Assembly (NCBI RefSeq): GCF_010729305.1 | Contig: NZ_AP022574.1 | Span: 3,906,001 to 3,970,000 of the forward strand | DNA from: Mycolicibacterium psychrotolerans | Lineage (GTDB): Bacteria > Actinomycetota > Actinomycetes > Mycobacteriales > Mycobacteriaceae | DNA: 64,000 nt | Direction: 5' to 3' | Shown: piece by piece, positions 1 through 7,917 of the stretch | Numbering within the stretch: the stretch's first letter is position 1 | Layout of the letters: each line of letters opens with the position of its first letter | The notes under the pieces: model-generated | What the model saw: only the letters and a program-made list of their open reading frames with translations | What the model was told of the DNA's origin: nothing | Databases searched by the model: none | Made by a program: the position numbers and the translations under genes

Positions 1-772
1 CTCCCGCGGCCCATGCCGCTGTCGCCCGCTCCAACTGTGCGCGTGCCGTCGCAAGGCGCCAACTGCGCGCACCTGCCCGCGCGCCCGCCCGCCGAAGCCA
101 CGGCTCGGCCTCGGTCAGGCGTCCGGTCTCCACGCAGAATCGGCCGTACCCCGTGCCGCCGAGCACCAGCAGGGCGTCGGAGTACAGCGTGCCGTCACCG
201 GGGCCGGAGATCACGTCGAGCACCTCCTGCCACAGCGGCAGAGACTGCACATGGAGGTCGTCGTCGCACAGCGCGACCGCGCACAGGATGCGGGCATGGG
301 TGATGAGGTAGTCGTGTTCGGCGCGCAGGTCGGCGACTATGCCGGCGTCGGCGGTCAGCGCCTGCAGCGACAGCGCGGCGGATTCGTGATCGCCGTGCGC
401 CGCGGCCAGCCCGGTCTGCAGGAACAGCACCCGCCGGCTGTATCGCCGGACCATGTGGGCTACCTGCGCGTCCGCGGGCGTCGGGTAATGGCGCAGGCAG
501 TCGCGCATCCGGGTCAGGCATTCGGTCACCCCGTCGTATGCCGTTCTGATCAGGTAGATCTCGCCGAGCTGCGCGTACACCTCGAGCATCAGATCGTCGC
601 GGTCGGCCTGTTCGATCTGCGGCATCAGCGACAGCAGCAGATCCTTCGCGGCGCCCTCATCGGCCGCGAACGCCAGGTGACGAGCCCGGTCGAGGTCCTG
701 CTCGATCGTCACCGCGTCATCATAGGGAGCGGCGGACGCGTCGGGGGCGCCCGCCGCTCCCCTGCCGGGCAT
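1..772 (-). CDS. TPR-like helical protein, 3' part cut off by window edge
   Basis: An open frame with no stop runs from an ATG at 772 to the first base of the window, giving about 257 residues of an incomplete protein. The visible part is rich in Leu, Ala, Arg and Asp arranged as amphipathic helices (for example QIEQADRDDLMLEVYAQLG and TGRLTEAEPWLRRAGARAG), as in tetratricopeptide-like solenoids. No catalytic motif, signal peptide or membrane segment is seen. It starts 3 bases after the stop of the lipoprotein gene on the same strand, so the two may be co-transcribed. No clear Shine-Dalgarno sequence precedes the ATG, and an in-frame GTG about 20 codons in could be the true start. I do not recognise the family; the missing C-terminal domain probably holds the function. 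Confidence 0.6.
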   Translation of the reverse strand, partial: MPGRGAAGAPDASAAPYDDAVTIEQDLDRARHLAFAADEGAAKDLLLSLMPQIEQADRDDLMLEVYAQLGEIYLIRTAYDGVTECLTRMRDCLRHYPTPADAQVAHMVRRYSRRVLFLQTGLAAAHGDHESAALSLQALTADAGIVADLRAEHDYLITHARILCAVALCDDDLHVQSLPLWQEVLDVISGPGDGTLYSDALLVLGGTGYGRFCVETGRLTEAEPWLRRAGARAGARSWRLATARAQLERATAAWAAG

Positions 773-775
773 GGT

Positions 776-1270
776 TCAGCTGCAGGTCACGGTCACGGTG
801 AACGGCTTGGTGATCATGCCGGCCATCGGGTTGCTCATGTCGGCGCCCACGGCCTCGCCGGTGATCGTGTACCGCTCGCCGTCGACCTTGACGTCCGCCG
901 AACCGCTCTTGGCGCCCATCGCGTTGGCGACCGCCAGCGCGTTGCCGTCGACCACCATGCCGAGCGACTCGACGACCGGCGGCGCCGCATCGGTCATCAC
1001 GATGCCCAGCCCCTGCTGGCCGCCGATCGCGCCGCTGGCGACGTTGATCTTGCCGCCCTGCTTGACGCAGGTGACCGAGTTCAGGTCCAGACCGGCCAGG
1101 TCCGCGCCGTCGACCTTCACCTCGGTCGTGCCTCCGGTGCTGGCCTGCGCGGTGGTGGCCTGCGAGCTCTGGGTGCCGGAGCTCGGGGCCGCGTCCTTGT
1201 CGCCGGAGCAGCCCACCAGCATGGCGGCGCCCGCGGCCAGGCCGATCACACTTGCGGCAACTCGCTTCAT
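776..1270 (-). CDS. LpqH-family (19 kDa antigen-like) lipoprotein
   Basis: A 164-residue secreted lipoprotein. The N-terminus is a lipoprotein signal (MKRVAASVIGLAAGAAM) ending in the lipobox LVGC, so the mature protein would be acylated on Cys20 and anchored outside the membrane. A Ser/Thr/Ala-rich linker follows, typical of mycobacterial lipoproteins that are O-glycosylated. The globular part resembles M. tuberculosis LpqH: an early Cys (VTCVKQGG), a YTITGEAVGADMSNPMAG block and a terminal VTVTCS, so the two Cys probably form the family disulfide. Family members are abundant surface antigens and TLR2 ligands. The gene lies divergently from the winged-helix gene. Assignment to the LpqH/LppE-like family is by recognised sequence pattern; which paralogue it is cannot be said. 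Confidence 0.85.
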   Translation of the reverse strand: MKRVAASVIGLAAGAAMLVGCSGDKDAAPSSGTQSSQATTAQASTGGTTEVKVDGADLAGLDLNSVTCVKQGGKINVASGAIGGQQGLGIVMTDAAPPVVESLGMVVDGNALAVANAMGAKSGSADVKVDGERYTITGEAVGADMSNPMAGMITKPFTVTVTCS

Positions 1271-1375
1271 CGTTTGCTTCCCTTCGTCGTACTCCGCCTC
1301 GGTGGCGTCGTCTGCGAGGAAGTCAAGACGGGGACCGGCGCTACCGATCCCAACTTTGGCTACGGTCGGGAGACG

Positions 1376-2548
1376 ATGCGCACCTTCACCGTTGAGCAGC
1401 GCCGTGCGCGCCTCGCGCGCCGCCACGTTCTGAGCCCTGCCGCCATGTCCGCTTCGGTGGCCGACGTCACCGGACGCCTCGTCGCACTGCATGCCACAGA
1501 TCCGGTGACGCCGTACCTGTCGCTGTGGGCGCGGCTGCCCGACTTCACGGCAGCGGACCTCGACGCTGCGCTCTACCGGGACCGCACTGTGGTCAAACAT
1601 CTGGCCATGCGCAGGACGCTGTGGGTGGTGCGGCCGACGGACATGCCCGCCGTGCAGGCAGCGGCCAGCGACCGCGTGGCGGCCAACGAGACCCGGCGGC
1701 TCGCCGCCGATGTGGAACGCGCCGGGGTGGCGGCCGACGGGCTGGCCTGGCTGGCCAACGCGCGCGACGCCGCGCTGCGCCACCTGCGCGGCTCGGGTCC
1801 GTGCAGCGCCCGTGAACTCCGGGAGGCGTTGCCGGAACTGCACGGCACCTACGATCCGGCCCCGGGGAAGACCTGGGGCGGGGCGAGCCATCTCGCACCG
1901 AGGGTGCTGACGGTGCTCTCGGCGCGCGGCGACATCGTGCGCGGCCCGAACGACGGCGGCTGGATCACGTCACGGCCGCGGTGGGTGGCCGCCGGCGACT
2001 GGCTACCGCCCATCGAGACCGCCGACGCCGACGCCGACGCCGCCAGCGCCGTGCTGCTGCGCCGCTGGCTGGCCACGTTCGGTCCAGCGACTCTCACCGA
2101 TGTCAAGTGGTGGTTCGGGGCCACCCTGACGTGGGCCCGAAAAGCGTTGTCCGCCATCGATGCCGAAGAAGTGCAGCTCGACGGAGCGCCCGGGTATGTA
2201 CTGCCCGACGACGAAGACGATCCAGATCCCGAGCCGTGGTGCGCGCTGCTGCCGTCGCTGGACCCCACGACGATGGGGTGGTTCGACCGGGACTGGTACG
2301 TGGCTCCGCACCGGGCCGAGGTGTTCGATCGCAACGGCAACGCCGGCCCGACCGTGTGGGTCGACGGCCGGGTCGTCGGCGCCTGGCGTCAGGACGCGGC
2401 CGGCCGGGTGGAGCTGGCTCTGCTCGAGAAGGTGGGCCGTCGGGCGGCGTCTGCGCTCGAGGCGCGCGCCGACGAGTTGACGGCATGGCTCGACGGCGTT
2501 CGGGTCAATCCGAGGTTCCCCTCACCGCTGAGCAGGGGCGCCTCGTGA
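1376..2548 (+). CDS. Winged-helix DNA-binding domain protein (HTH_42/AlkZ-like)
   Basis: A 390-residue protein of the HTH_42 (PF06224) type, the family containing the DNA glycosylases AlkZ/YcaQ and AlkX. Family-like blocks include RLVALHATDPVTPYLSLWARL near residue 35, the HLAMRRTLWVV block near 75, and the C-terminal LLPSLDPTTMGWFDRDWY with WVDGRVVGAWRQ. The QxQ catalytic motif of AlkZ is replaced by HATDP, so glycosylase activity is doubtful. The ATG at 1376 is chosen because the family N-terminus (TVEQRRARLARRH) begins there; the same frame is open further upstream but that part lies over the antisense lipoprotein. It ends 22 bases from the convergent uvrA stop, a suggestive but unproven repair context. 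Confidence 0.8.
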   Translation: MRTFTVEQRRARLARRHVLSPAAMSASVADVTGRLVALHATDPVTPYLSLWARLPDFTAADLDAALYRDRTVVKHLAMRRTLWVVRPTDMPAVQAAASDRVAANETRRLAADVERAGVAADGLAWLANARDAALRHLRGSGPCSARELREALPELHGTYDPAPGKTWGGASHLAPRVLTVLSARGDIVRGPNDGGWITSRPRWVAAGDWLPPIETADADADAASAVLLRRWLATFGPATLTDVKWWFGATLTWARKALSAIDAEEVQLDGAPGYVLPDDEDDPDPEPWCALLPSLDPTTMGWFDRDWYVAPHRAEVFDRNGNAGPTVWVDGRVVGAWRQDAAGRVELALLEKVGRRAASALEARADELTAWLDGVRVNPRFPSPLSRGAS

Positions 2549-2570
2549 ACCGGCGCGGCGCCCGCGGCAC

Positions 2571-5474
2571 TCAGGCGCTGACCTTGCGGCGGCTGCGGGT
2601 CTTCGGCCTGGCCCGTTGCACGCCGAGCGTCTCGGCGAGGAAGTGGCCCGTGTAGCTGGCCGGGTCGGCGGCCACGTCCTCGGGGGTGCCGGTGGCCACC
2701 ACGGTCCCGCCCCCCGAACCACCTTCGGGCCCCATGTCGACGATCCAGTCGGAGGTCTTGATGACGTCGAGGTTGTGCTCGATCACGATGACCGTATTGC
2801 CTTTGTCCACAAGGCCGTTGATGACCGTCAGCAGTTTGCGGATGTCCTCGAAGTGCAGCCCCGTGGTGGGCTCGTCGAGGATGTAGATGGTCCGGCCTGT
2901 CGACCGCTTCTGTAGTTCCGAGGCCAGCTTCACCCGCTGCGCCTCGCCGCCGGACAGCGTCGGCGCCGGCTGGCCGAGCCGGACGTACCCGAGTCCGACG
3001 TCCACCAGCGTCTTGAGGTAACGGTGGATCGAGCTGATCGGCGCGAAGAACTCGGCGGCCTCCTCGATCGACATGTCGAGCACCTCGGCGATGGTCTTGC
3101 CTTTGTAGTGCACCTCCAGCGTCTCGCGGTTGTAGCGCGCGCCCTGGCACACCTCGCACGGCACGTACACGTCCGGCAGGAAGTTCATCTCGATCTTGAT
3201 GGTGCCGTCGCCCGAGCACGCCTCGCAGCGACCGCCCTTGACGTTGAACGAGAAACGGCCCGGCTGGTAGCCGCGGACCTTGGCCTCCGTCGTCGCGGCG
3301 AACAACGTCCGGATCTTGTCGAACACCCCGGTGTAGGTCGCCGGGTTGGACCGCGGGGTCCGGCCGATCGGCGACTGGTCGACCCGGACAAGCTTGTCCA
3401 GGTGGTCCAGGCCGTTGACGCGGGTGTGCCGACCGGGCACCAGCCGGGCACCGTTGAGCTTGTTGGCCAGCACCGAGGCCAGGATGTCGTTGACCAGCGT
3501 CGACTTGCCCGAACCGGACACACCCGTCACCGAGGTCAGCACCCCGAGCGGGAACGCGACGTCGATCTCGCGCAGGTTGTGTTCGCGCGCACCGACGACG
3601 GTGAGCTGACGTTTCCTGTCGGGGACCCGCCGCATCTCCGGGACCTCGATCTCCTCCTTGCCCGACAGGTAAGCACCGGTGATCGACTCCGGGTTCTTCA
3701 GCAGATCCTGGTATGTGCCGCTGTGCACGATCTGGCCGCCGTGCTCCCCCGCGGCGGGGCCGATGTCGACGACCCAGTCGGCGTGGGCGATCGTGTCGAG
3801 GTCGTGTTCGACGACGATCAGCGTGTTGCCGAGATCCCGCAACCGCACCAGCGTGTCGATCAGCCGGCGGTTGTCCCGCTGGTGCAGCCCGATCGACGGT
3901 TCGTCGAGCACGTAGAGCACGCCGACCAGGCCCGACCCGATCTGGGTGGCCAGCCGGATGCGTTGCGCCTCACCGCCACTGAGCGTCCCCGCCGCCCGCG
4001 ACAGCGACAGGTAGTCGAGCCCGACGTCGAGCAGGAACCCCAGCCGGGACTGGATCTCCTTGAGCACCTGGCCCGCGATCGCGGCCTCCCGGGTGCCCAG
4101 CGTGAGCGCGTTGAGGAAGTCGGCGCAGTCGGCGATCGACAGCTCGGCCACTTCGGCGATCGACTTCGCGCCGAAGCTGCCCGCGGTCATCGTCACCGCG
4201 AGGATCTCGGGCTTGAGACGGGTGCCGTTGCACTCGGGGCACGGCACGTCCCGCATGAAGCCCTCGAGGCGCTCCTTCATCTGCTCGGAGTCGGTCTGCT
4301 CCATGCGGCGCTGCAGGAACGCCATCACGCCCTCGAAGTCGGCGTAGTAGGACCGGGTGCGCCCGTAACGGTTCTTGTACCGCACGTGCACCTGCTCGTC
4401 GCAGCCTTCGAGAATCGCCTTGCGCGCCTTGGCCGGAAGCTTCTTCCACGGGGTGTTCACATCGAACCCCAACTGATCGCCGAGGCCGGCGAGCATCCGG
4501 GTGAAGTACTCGGCGGTGTGCCCCATCGCCCAGGGGGCGATCGCGCCCTCGGCCAGCGTCAGGTCCGGATCCGGCACCACGAGGTCCGGATCGACCTCCT
4601 TGCGGATGCCCAGCCCGGTGCACTCCGGGCAGGCGCCGTACGGGGAGTTGAACGAGAACGACCGCGGCTCCAGGTCGTCGACAGCCAGCGGATGGCCGTT
4701 GGGGCAGGCCAGCTTCTCGGAGAACCGCTGCTCACGGTGCGGGTGGTCGTCCTCACGGTCGACGAACTCGAGCACCACGATGCCGTCGGCGAGGTTCAGC
4801 GCGGTCTCGACCGAATCGGTGAGCCGCTGCTTGGCCGACGCCTTCACGGTCAGGCGGTCGACCACGACCTCGATGTCGTGCTTCTCCTGCTTCTTCAGCT
4901 TCGGCGGGTCGGTCAGCGAGTGCACCACACCGTCGACGCGTACGCGGCTGTAGCCCTGGGTGTTCAGCTTGTCGAAGAGGTCGACGAACTCACCCTTGCG
5001 GGTGCGCACCACGGGCGCGAGAACCTGGAACCGGAGCCCCTCGTCCATCGCGAGCACCTGGTCGACGATCTGCTGCGGCGTCTGACGGGCGATGCGCTCC
5101 CCGCAGACGGGACAGTGCGGGGTGCCTGCGCGGGCGTACAGCAGACGGAGGTAGTCGTAGACCTCGGTGATGGTGCCCACGGTCGACCGCGGATTGCGGT
5201 TGGTCGACTTCTGGTCGATCGACACCGCGGGCGACAACCCCTCGATGAAGTCGACGTCCGGCTTGTCCATCTGGCCGAGGAACTGGCGCGCGTAGGCCGA
5301 CAGCGACTCCACGTAGCGTCGCTGCCCCTCGGCGAAGATGGTGTCGAACGCCAAAGACGACTTGCCGGAGCCCGACAGCCCGGTGAACACGATCATCGCG
5401 TCGCGCGGAAGGTCCAGATCGACGCCACGCAGATTGTGCTCCCGGGCACCTTTGACAACTAGGCGGTCAGCCAC
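2571..5474 (-). CDS. uvrA: Excinuclease ABC subunit A
   Basis: UvrA, 967 residues, the damage-sensing ATPase of nucleotide excision repair; a dimer loads UvrB onto lesions. Both ABC modules are complete: Walker A GLSGSGKSS (about 32-40) and GVSGSGKST (about 650), two LSGGEAQR signatures, and Walker B YVLDEPSIGLHQRD and YILDEPTTGLHFED. Zinc-binding Cys clusters are visible as CPVCGERI (about 120), the CPNG...CPEC region (about 255-285) and CEACSGDG...CEVCQGARYN in the second half. Length is normal. The ATG gives the conserved ADRLVVKGAREHNLRG N-terminus. The promoter carries a PafBC-type damage motif (separate entry), giving a leader of about 45 nt. It is transcribed alone, divergent from the metallo-hydrolase gene. 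Confidence 0.98.
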   Translation of the reverse strand: MADRLVVKGAREHNLRGVDLDLPRDAMIVFTGLSGSGKSSLAFDTIFAEGQRRYVESLSAYARQFLGQMDKPDVDFIEGLSPAVSIDQKSTNRNPRSTVGTITEVYDYLRLLYARAGTPHCPVCGERIARQTPQQIVDQVLAMDEGLRFQVLAPVVRTRKGEFVDLFDKLNTQGYSRVRVDGVVHSLTDPPKLKKQEKHDIEVVVDRLTVKASAKQRLTDSVETALNLADGIVVLEFVDREDDHPHREQRFSEKLACPNGHPLAVDDLEPRSFSFNSPYGACPECTGLGIRKEVDPDLVVPDPDLTLAEGAIAPWAMGHTAEYFTRMLAGLGDQLGFDVNTPWKKLPAKARKAILEGCDEQVHVRYKNRYGRTRSYYADFEGVMAFLQRRMEQTDSEQMKERLEGFMRDVPCPECNGTRLKPEILAVTMTAGSFGAKSIAEVAELSIADCADFLNALTLGTREAAIAGQVLKEIQSRLGFLLDVGLDYLSLSRAAGTLSGGEAQRIRLATQIGSGLVGVLYVLDEPSIGLHQRDNRRLIDTLVRLRDLGNTLIVVEHDLDTIAHADWVVDIGPAAGEHGGQIVHSGTYQDLLKNPESITGAYLSGKEEIEVPEMRRVPDRKRQLTVVGAREHNLREIDVAFPLGVLTSVTGVSGSGKSTLVNDILASVLANKLNGARLVPGRHTRVNGLDHLDKLVRVDQSPIGRTPRSNPATYTGVFDKIRTLFAATTEAKVRGYQPGRFSFNVKGGRCEACSGDGTIKIEMNFLPDVYVPCEVCQGARYNRETLEVHYKGKTIAEVLDMSIEEAAEFFAPISSIHRYLKTLVDVGLGYVRLGQPAPTLSGGEAQRVKLASELQKRSTGRTIYILDEPTTGLHFEDIRKLLTVINGLVDKGNTVIVIEHNLDVIKTSDWIVDMGPEGGSGGGTVVATGTPEDVAADPASYTGHFLAETLGVQRARPKTRSRRKVSA

Positions 5475-5525
5475 GATGTCCTTTCCCGTCGTGCCCGATG
5501 CGCCCTACGGGCGCAGTACAGACCC

Positions 5526-5548
5526 ATGCTAGGTCGACCCACCGACAG
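5526..5548 (-). promoter_or_regulatory. RecA-independent DNA-damage promoter (PafBC/RecA_NDp type) of uvrA
   Basis: Read on the minus strand: CTGTCGGTG (5548-5540), an 8-base spacer, then TAGCAT (5531-5526). The published mycobacterial RecA-NDp/PafBC consensus is TTGTCRGTG-N8-TANNNT. Eight of nine upstream bases, the exact spacer and all fixed -10 bases match. Predicted transcription start is near 5519, about 45 bases upstream of uvrA. The match is seen; activation by PafBC is inferred. Confidence 0.8.
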
Positions 5549-5602
5549 CTTTCATCCGCGGTGGCGGCGGAGGCCCCGCGAGGGGAAGTAACGTGAGTCA
5601 CC

Positions 5603-6292
5603 ATGACCGTCGTCGACGACAACTACACCGGCCACGTCGAGCCGCGCACGGCGGCGCGACGCACACTGCCCGGCGCATCGATCGTCAAGGTGTCGGTGGG
5701 CCCCATGGACAACAACGCCTACCTGGTGACCTGTTCCCGCACCGGTGAGACGGTGCTCATCGACGCGGCCAACGACGCGCCGATCCTGCTCGAACTGCTC
5801 GACCGGTACGCGCCCACGCTGTCGCTGATCGTGACCAGCCATCAACACCAGGACCACTGGCTGGCGCTCGAGCAGGTGGTCGACGCGACCGGGGCCACCA
5901 CCGCGGCGCACCGCCTCGATGCCGATCCGCTGCCGGTCAGGCCGGACAGACTGCTCGCCGACGGCGACAGCGTCGACATCGGCGACCTGCACTTCGACGT
6001 GATCCATCTGCGCGGGCACACCCCCGGCTCGGTGGCGCTCGCACTCCGCGGCGCGGACAGCGGGGACGACGGGGAGGAGCGCGTGCACCTGTTCACCGGC
6101 GACTGCCTGTTCCCCGGCGGCGTCGGTAAGACCTGGAGGGAAGGCGACTTCGAGCAACTGCTGGGCGACGTGTCCAGGCGGGTGTTCGACGCCTTCGCGG
6201 ATCAGACCGTCGTGTATCCAGGACACGGCGACGACACCACCCTCGGAGCCGAACGTCCACACCTGGACGAGTGGCGTGAGCGCGGTTGGTGA
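5603..6292 (+). CDS. Metallo-beta-lactamase-fold hydrolase (Rv1637c-like, glyoxalase II type)
   Basis: A 229-residue cytoplasmic enzyme of the metallo-beta-lactamase superfamily. The dinuclear metal motif is seen as SHQHQDHW (HxHxDH, about 75-82), with further ligands in the LRGHTPGSVAL block (about 137) and TGDCLFPGGVGK (about 167), and a last His in VVYPGHGDDT (about 208). The arrangement matches glyoxalase II-like thioesterases; the natural substrate is unknown. A GAGGGGAA-like ribosome site precedes the ATG. It is divergent from uvrA, the same neighbourhood as Rv1637c-Rv1638 in M. tuberculosis (from memory), and is followed after 34 bases by the aldolase, probably in one transcript. Confidence 0.88.
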   Translation: MTVVDDNYTGHVEPRTAARRTLPGASIVKVSVGPMDNNAYLVTCSRTGETVLIDAANDAPILLELLDRYAPTLSLIVTSHQHQDHWLALEQVVDATGATTAAHRLDADPLPVRPDRLLADGDSVDIGDLHFDVIHLRGHTPGSVALALRGADSGDDGEERVHLFTGDCLFPGGVGKTWREGDFEQLLGDVSRRVFDAFADQTVVYPGHGDDTTLGAERPHLDEWRERGW

Positions 6293-6326
6293 GCGCGCTC
6301 TTGCCGGGGATCATCAGGAAGGGAAC

Positions 6327-7211
6327 ATGAACACCGATCAATTCGACAAGGTACAACGTGGCACCGGCTTCATCGCCGCGCTCGACCAGAGCGGTGGCAG
6401 CACCCCCAAGGCCTTGAAGCTCTACGGCATCGCCGAGGACTCCTACTCCGGCGACGACCAGATGTTCGACCTGGTGCACGAGATGCGGACCCGCATCATC
6501 GCGAGCCCGAGTTTCGACGGCGACCGCGTGCTGGGCGCGATCCTGTTCGAGGACACGATGGACCGGGACATCGACGGACGTCCGACCGCTGACTACCTGT
6601 GGAACGTCAAGCACGTCGTGCCGTTCCTGAAGGTCGACAAGGGCCTCGCCGACGAGAAGGACGGCGCCCAGGTCATGAAGCCGATTCCCAGCCTCGACGA
6701 TCTGCTGGCCCGCGCCCGCGACAAGGGTGTCTTCGGCACCAAGATGCGGTCGGTCGTCAAGGCGCCGGGCGCCGGACTGCAGGCCGTGGTCGACCAGCAG
6801 TTCGAGATCGGCAGGCAGATCCTGGCCGCCGGTCTGGTGCCGATCATCGAGCCCGAGGTCGACATCCACAGCCCCCAGAAGGCCGAGGCCGAGGACCAGC
6901 TCAAAGCGGCGCTGCTGCAGGCTCTGGACCGGCTCGACGACGGTCAGGCCGTGATGCTCAAGCTGACGCTGCCCAGCGTCGACAACCTGTACCGCGACCT
7001 CGTCGAGCACCCGAAGGTGCTGCGGGTGGTGGCGTTGTCCGGCGGCTACGACCGCGACGAGGCCTGCGACAAGCTGGCGGCGAACCACGGTGTGATCGCG
7101 AGCTTCTCGCGTGCGCTCACCGAGGGTCTGACGGCCCAGCAGAGCGACGCCCAGTTCAACGCGACGCTGGACGCCGCGATCACCGCGATCGCGAAGGCGT
7201 CCGCCACCTGA
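6327..7211 (+). CDS. Class I fructose-bisphosphate aldolase
   Basis: A 294-residue class I (Schiff-base) fructose-1,6-bisphosphate aldolase of the bacterial short type, cleaving FBP to dihydroxyacetone phosphate and glyceraldehyde 3-phosphate. Visible family blocks are RGTGFIAALDQSGGSTPKAL at the N-terminus, GAILFEDTMDRDIDG, VVPFLKVDKG, VPIIEPEVDI (about 185) and MLKLTLPSVDNLY with the presumed Schiff-base Lys (about 213). The ATG at 6327 follows a strong AGGAAGGGA ribosome site; a longer frame from 6276 would overlap the upstream hydrolase and is rejected. Mycobacteria usually rely on a class II enzyme, so this is probably a second isozyme. A strong hairpin follows the stop. Confidence 0.93.
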   Translation: MNTDQFDKVQRGTGFIAALDQSGGSTPKALKLYGIAEDSYSGDDQMFDLVHEMRTRIIASPSFDGDRVLGAILFEDTMDRDIDGRPTADYLWNVKHVVPFLKVDKGLADEKDGAQVMKPIPSLDDLLARARDKGVFGTKMRSVVKAPGAGLQAVVDQQFEIGRQILAAGLVPIIEPEVDIHSPQKAEAEDQLKAALLQALDRLDDGQAVMLKLTLPSVDNLYRDLVEHPKVLRVVALSGGYDRDEACDKLAANHGVIASFSRALTEGLTAQQSDAQFNATLDAAITAIAKASAT

Positions 7212-7228
7212 CCGCACGCTGACGTGAA

Positions 7229-7260
7229 AAACCCTGGGTCGGCATGCCGGCCCAGGGTTT
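7229..7260. terminator. Bidirectional intrinsic terminator between aldolase and USP genes
   Basis: Perfect inverted repeat AAACCCTGGG (7229-7238) and CCCAGGGTTT (7251-7260), with the inner GGCATGCC also palindromic, flanked by A and T runs. It lies between the convergent stops at 7211 and 7278, so it can serve both transcripts. Confidence 0.9.
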
Positions 7261-7277
7261 CTCCGTTCTGCGGTCTC

Positions 7278-7721
7278 TCAGGACGTGTGCACGATCAGCA
7301 CGTCGGACTTCGACCGACGCGCCACGTTCGCGGGAACCGATCCCAACAGACGTCCGGCGATGGTGCTGAGACCGACGTTGCCGACCACCAGCAGATCAGC
7401 GCCCAGCTCTTCGACGAGGTCGACGAGCGCGTCGACCGGCGCGCCGACCACGGCCTTCTCCTCGATGTTCTCGGCACCGGCCGCCTTCGCGCGATCGCGG
7501 GCCTCCCGCAGGATCGCGTAGATCGGGGCGTTGCCCGACATCTTGTAGCCCTCGTCCTTGAGCACGTCGGCGGCGCGCTGGTCCTCGCTCTGCGGGAAGT
7601 AGGCGGTCGCGACGACGAGCTTCGCGCCCGACCCAGCGGCGATCTGACCGGCACGATCCACCGCACGCAACGACGAATCCGAGCCGTCCGTGCCGACCAC
7701 CACGGTTTGATAGGCGCTCAT
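7278..7721 (-). CDS. Universal stress protein A family (Rv1636/TB15.3-like)
   Basis: A 147-residue single-domain universal stress protein. It has the N-terminal TVVVGTDGSDSS strand-loop and, near residues 115-135, the full ATP-binding signature G-2x-G-9x-G-S/T (GNVGLSTIAGRLLGS). This makes it an ATP/cAMP-binding rather than UspA-type member. The M. tuberculosis homologue Rv1636 and its M. smegmatis counterpart are reported to bind cAMP, and a membrane adenylate cyclase is encoded elsewhere in this window. It sits in the same position relative to uvrA and the MFS/uvrB pair as Rv1636. The start ATG follows a GGAGGATATGG-like ribosome site. Monocistronic, ended by the hairpin at 7229-7260. Confidence 0.92.
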   Translation of the reverse strand: MSAYQTVVVGTDGSDSSLRAVDRAGQIAAGSGAKLVVATAYFPQSEDQRAADVLKDEGYKMSGNAPIYAILREARDRAKAAGAENIEEKAVVGAPVDALVDLVEELGADLLVVGNVGLSTIAGRLLGSVPANVARRSKSDVLIVHTS

Positions 7722-7860
7722 CCATATCCTCCCAGTGTCAGTTCACTACGCCACCCGAGACAGTAACCCGCTATCCGGCGAGCATGGGGGTGAATCACCA
7801 CACCGAGGCGCCATTTGCCCAGGATCGGTCACCGCGTGCACCGGCAACGTCACGCTGTCG

Positions 7861-7873
7861 GTCACGACGTGAC
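7861..7873. promoter_or_regulatory. GTCACG-A-CGTGAC dyad between the Pro/Ala-rich gene and usp
   Basis: A perfect 6-bp inverted repeat around one base lies in the 196-base gap between the stop of the Pro/Ala-rich gene (7918) and the usp start (7721), both on the minus strand. It could be an operator for usp or a weak terminator; no T-run follows, so an operator is somewhat more likely. No regulator is identified. Confidence 0.35.
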
Positions 7874-7917
7874 GCGGCCGACAACGGCAATCGCGCAGTG
7901 CGGCAACGAGACGCCGG

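Noticed and set aside
251..1375. Long N-terminal extension of the winged-helix protein
   Set aside because: It covers the antisense lipoprotein and has no family similarity; the ATG at 1376 opens the conserved N-terminus.
3024..5462. 812-codon open frame on the plus strand
   Set aside because: It is antisense to uvrA, whose motifs are complete; the frame is a high-GC codon-position artefact.
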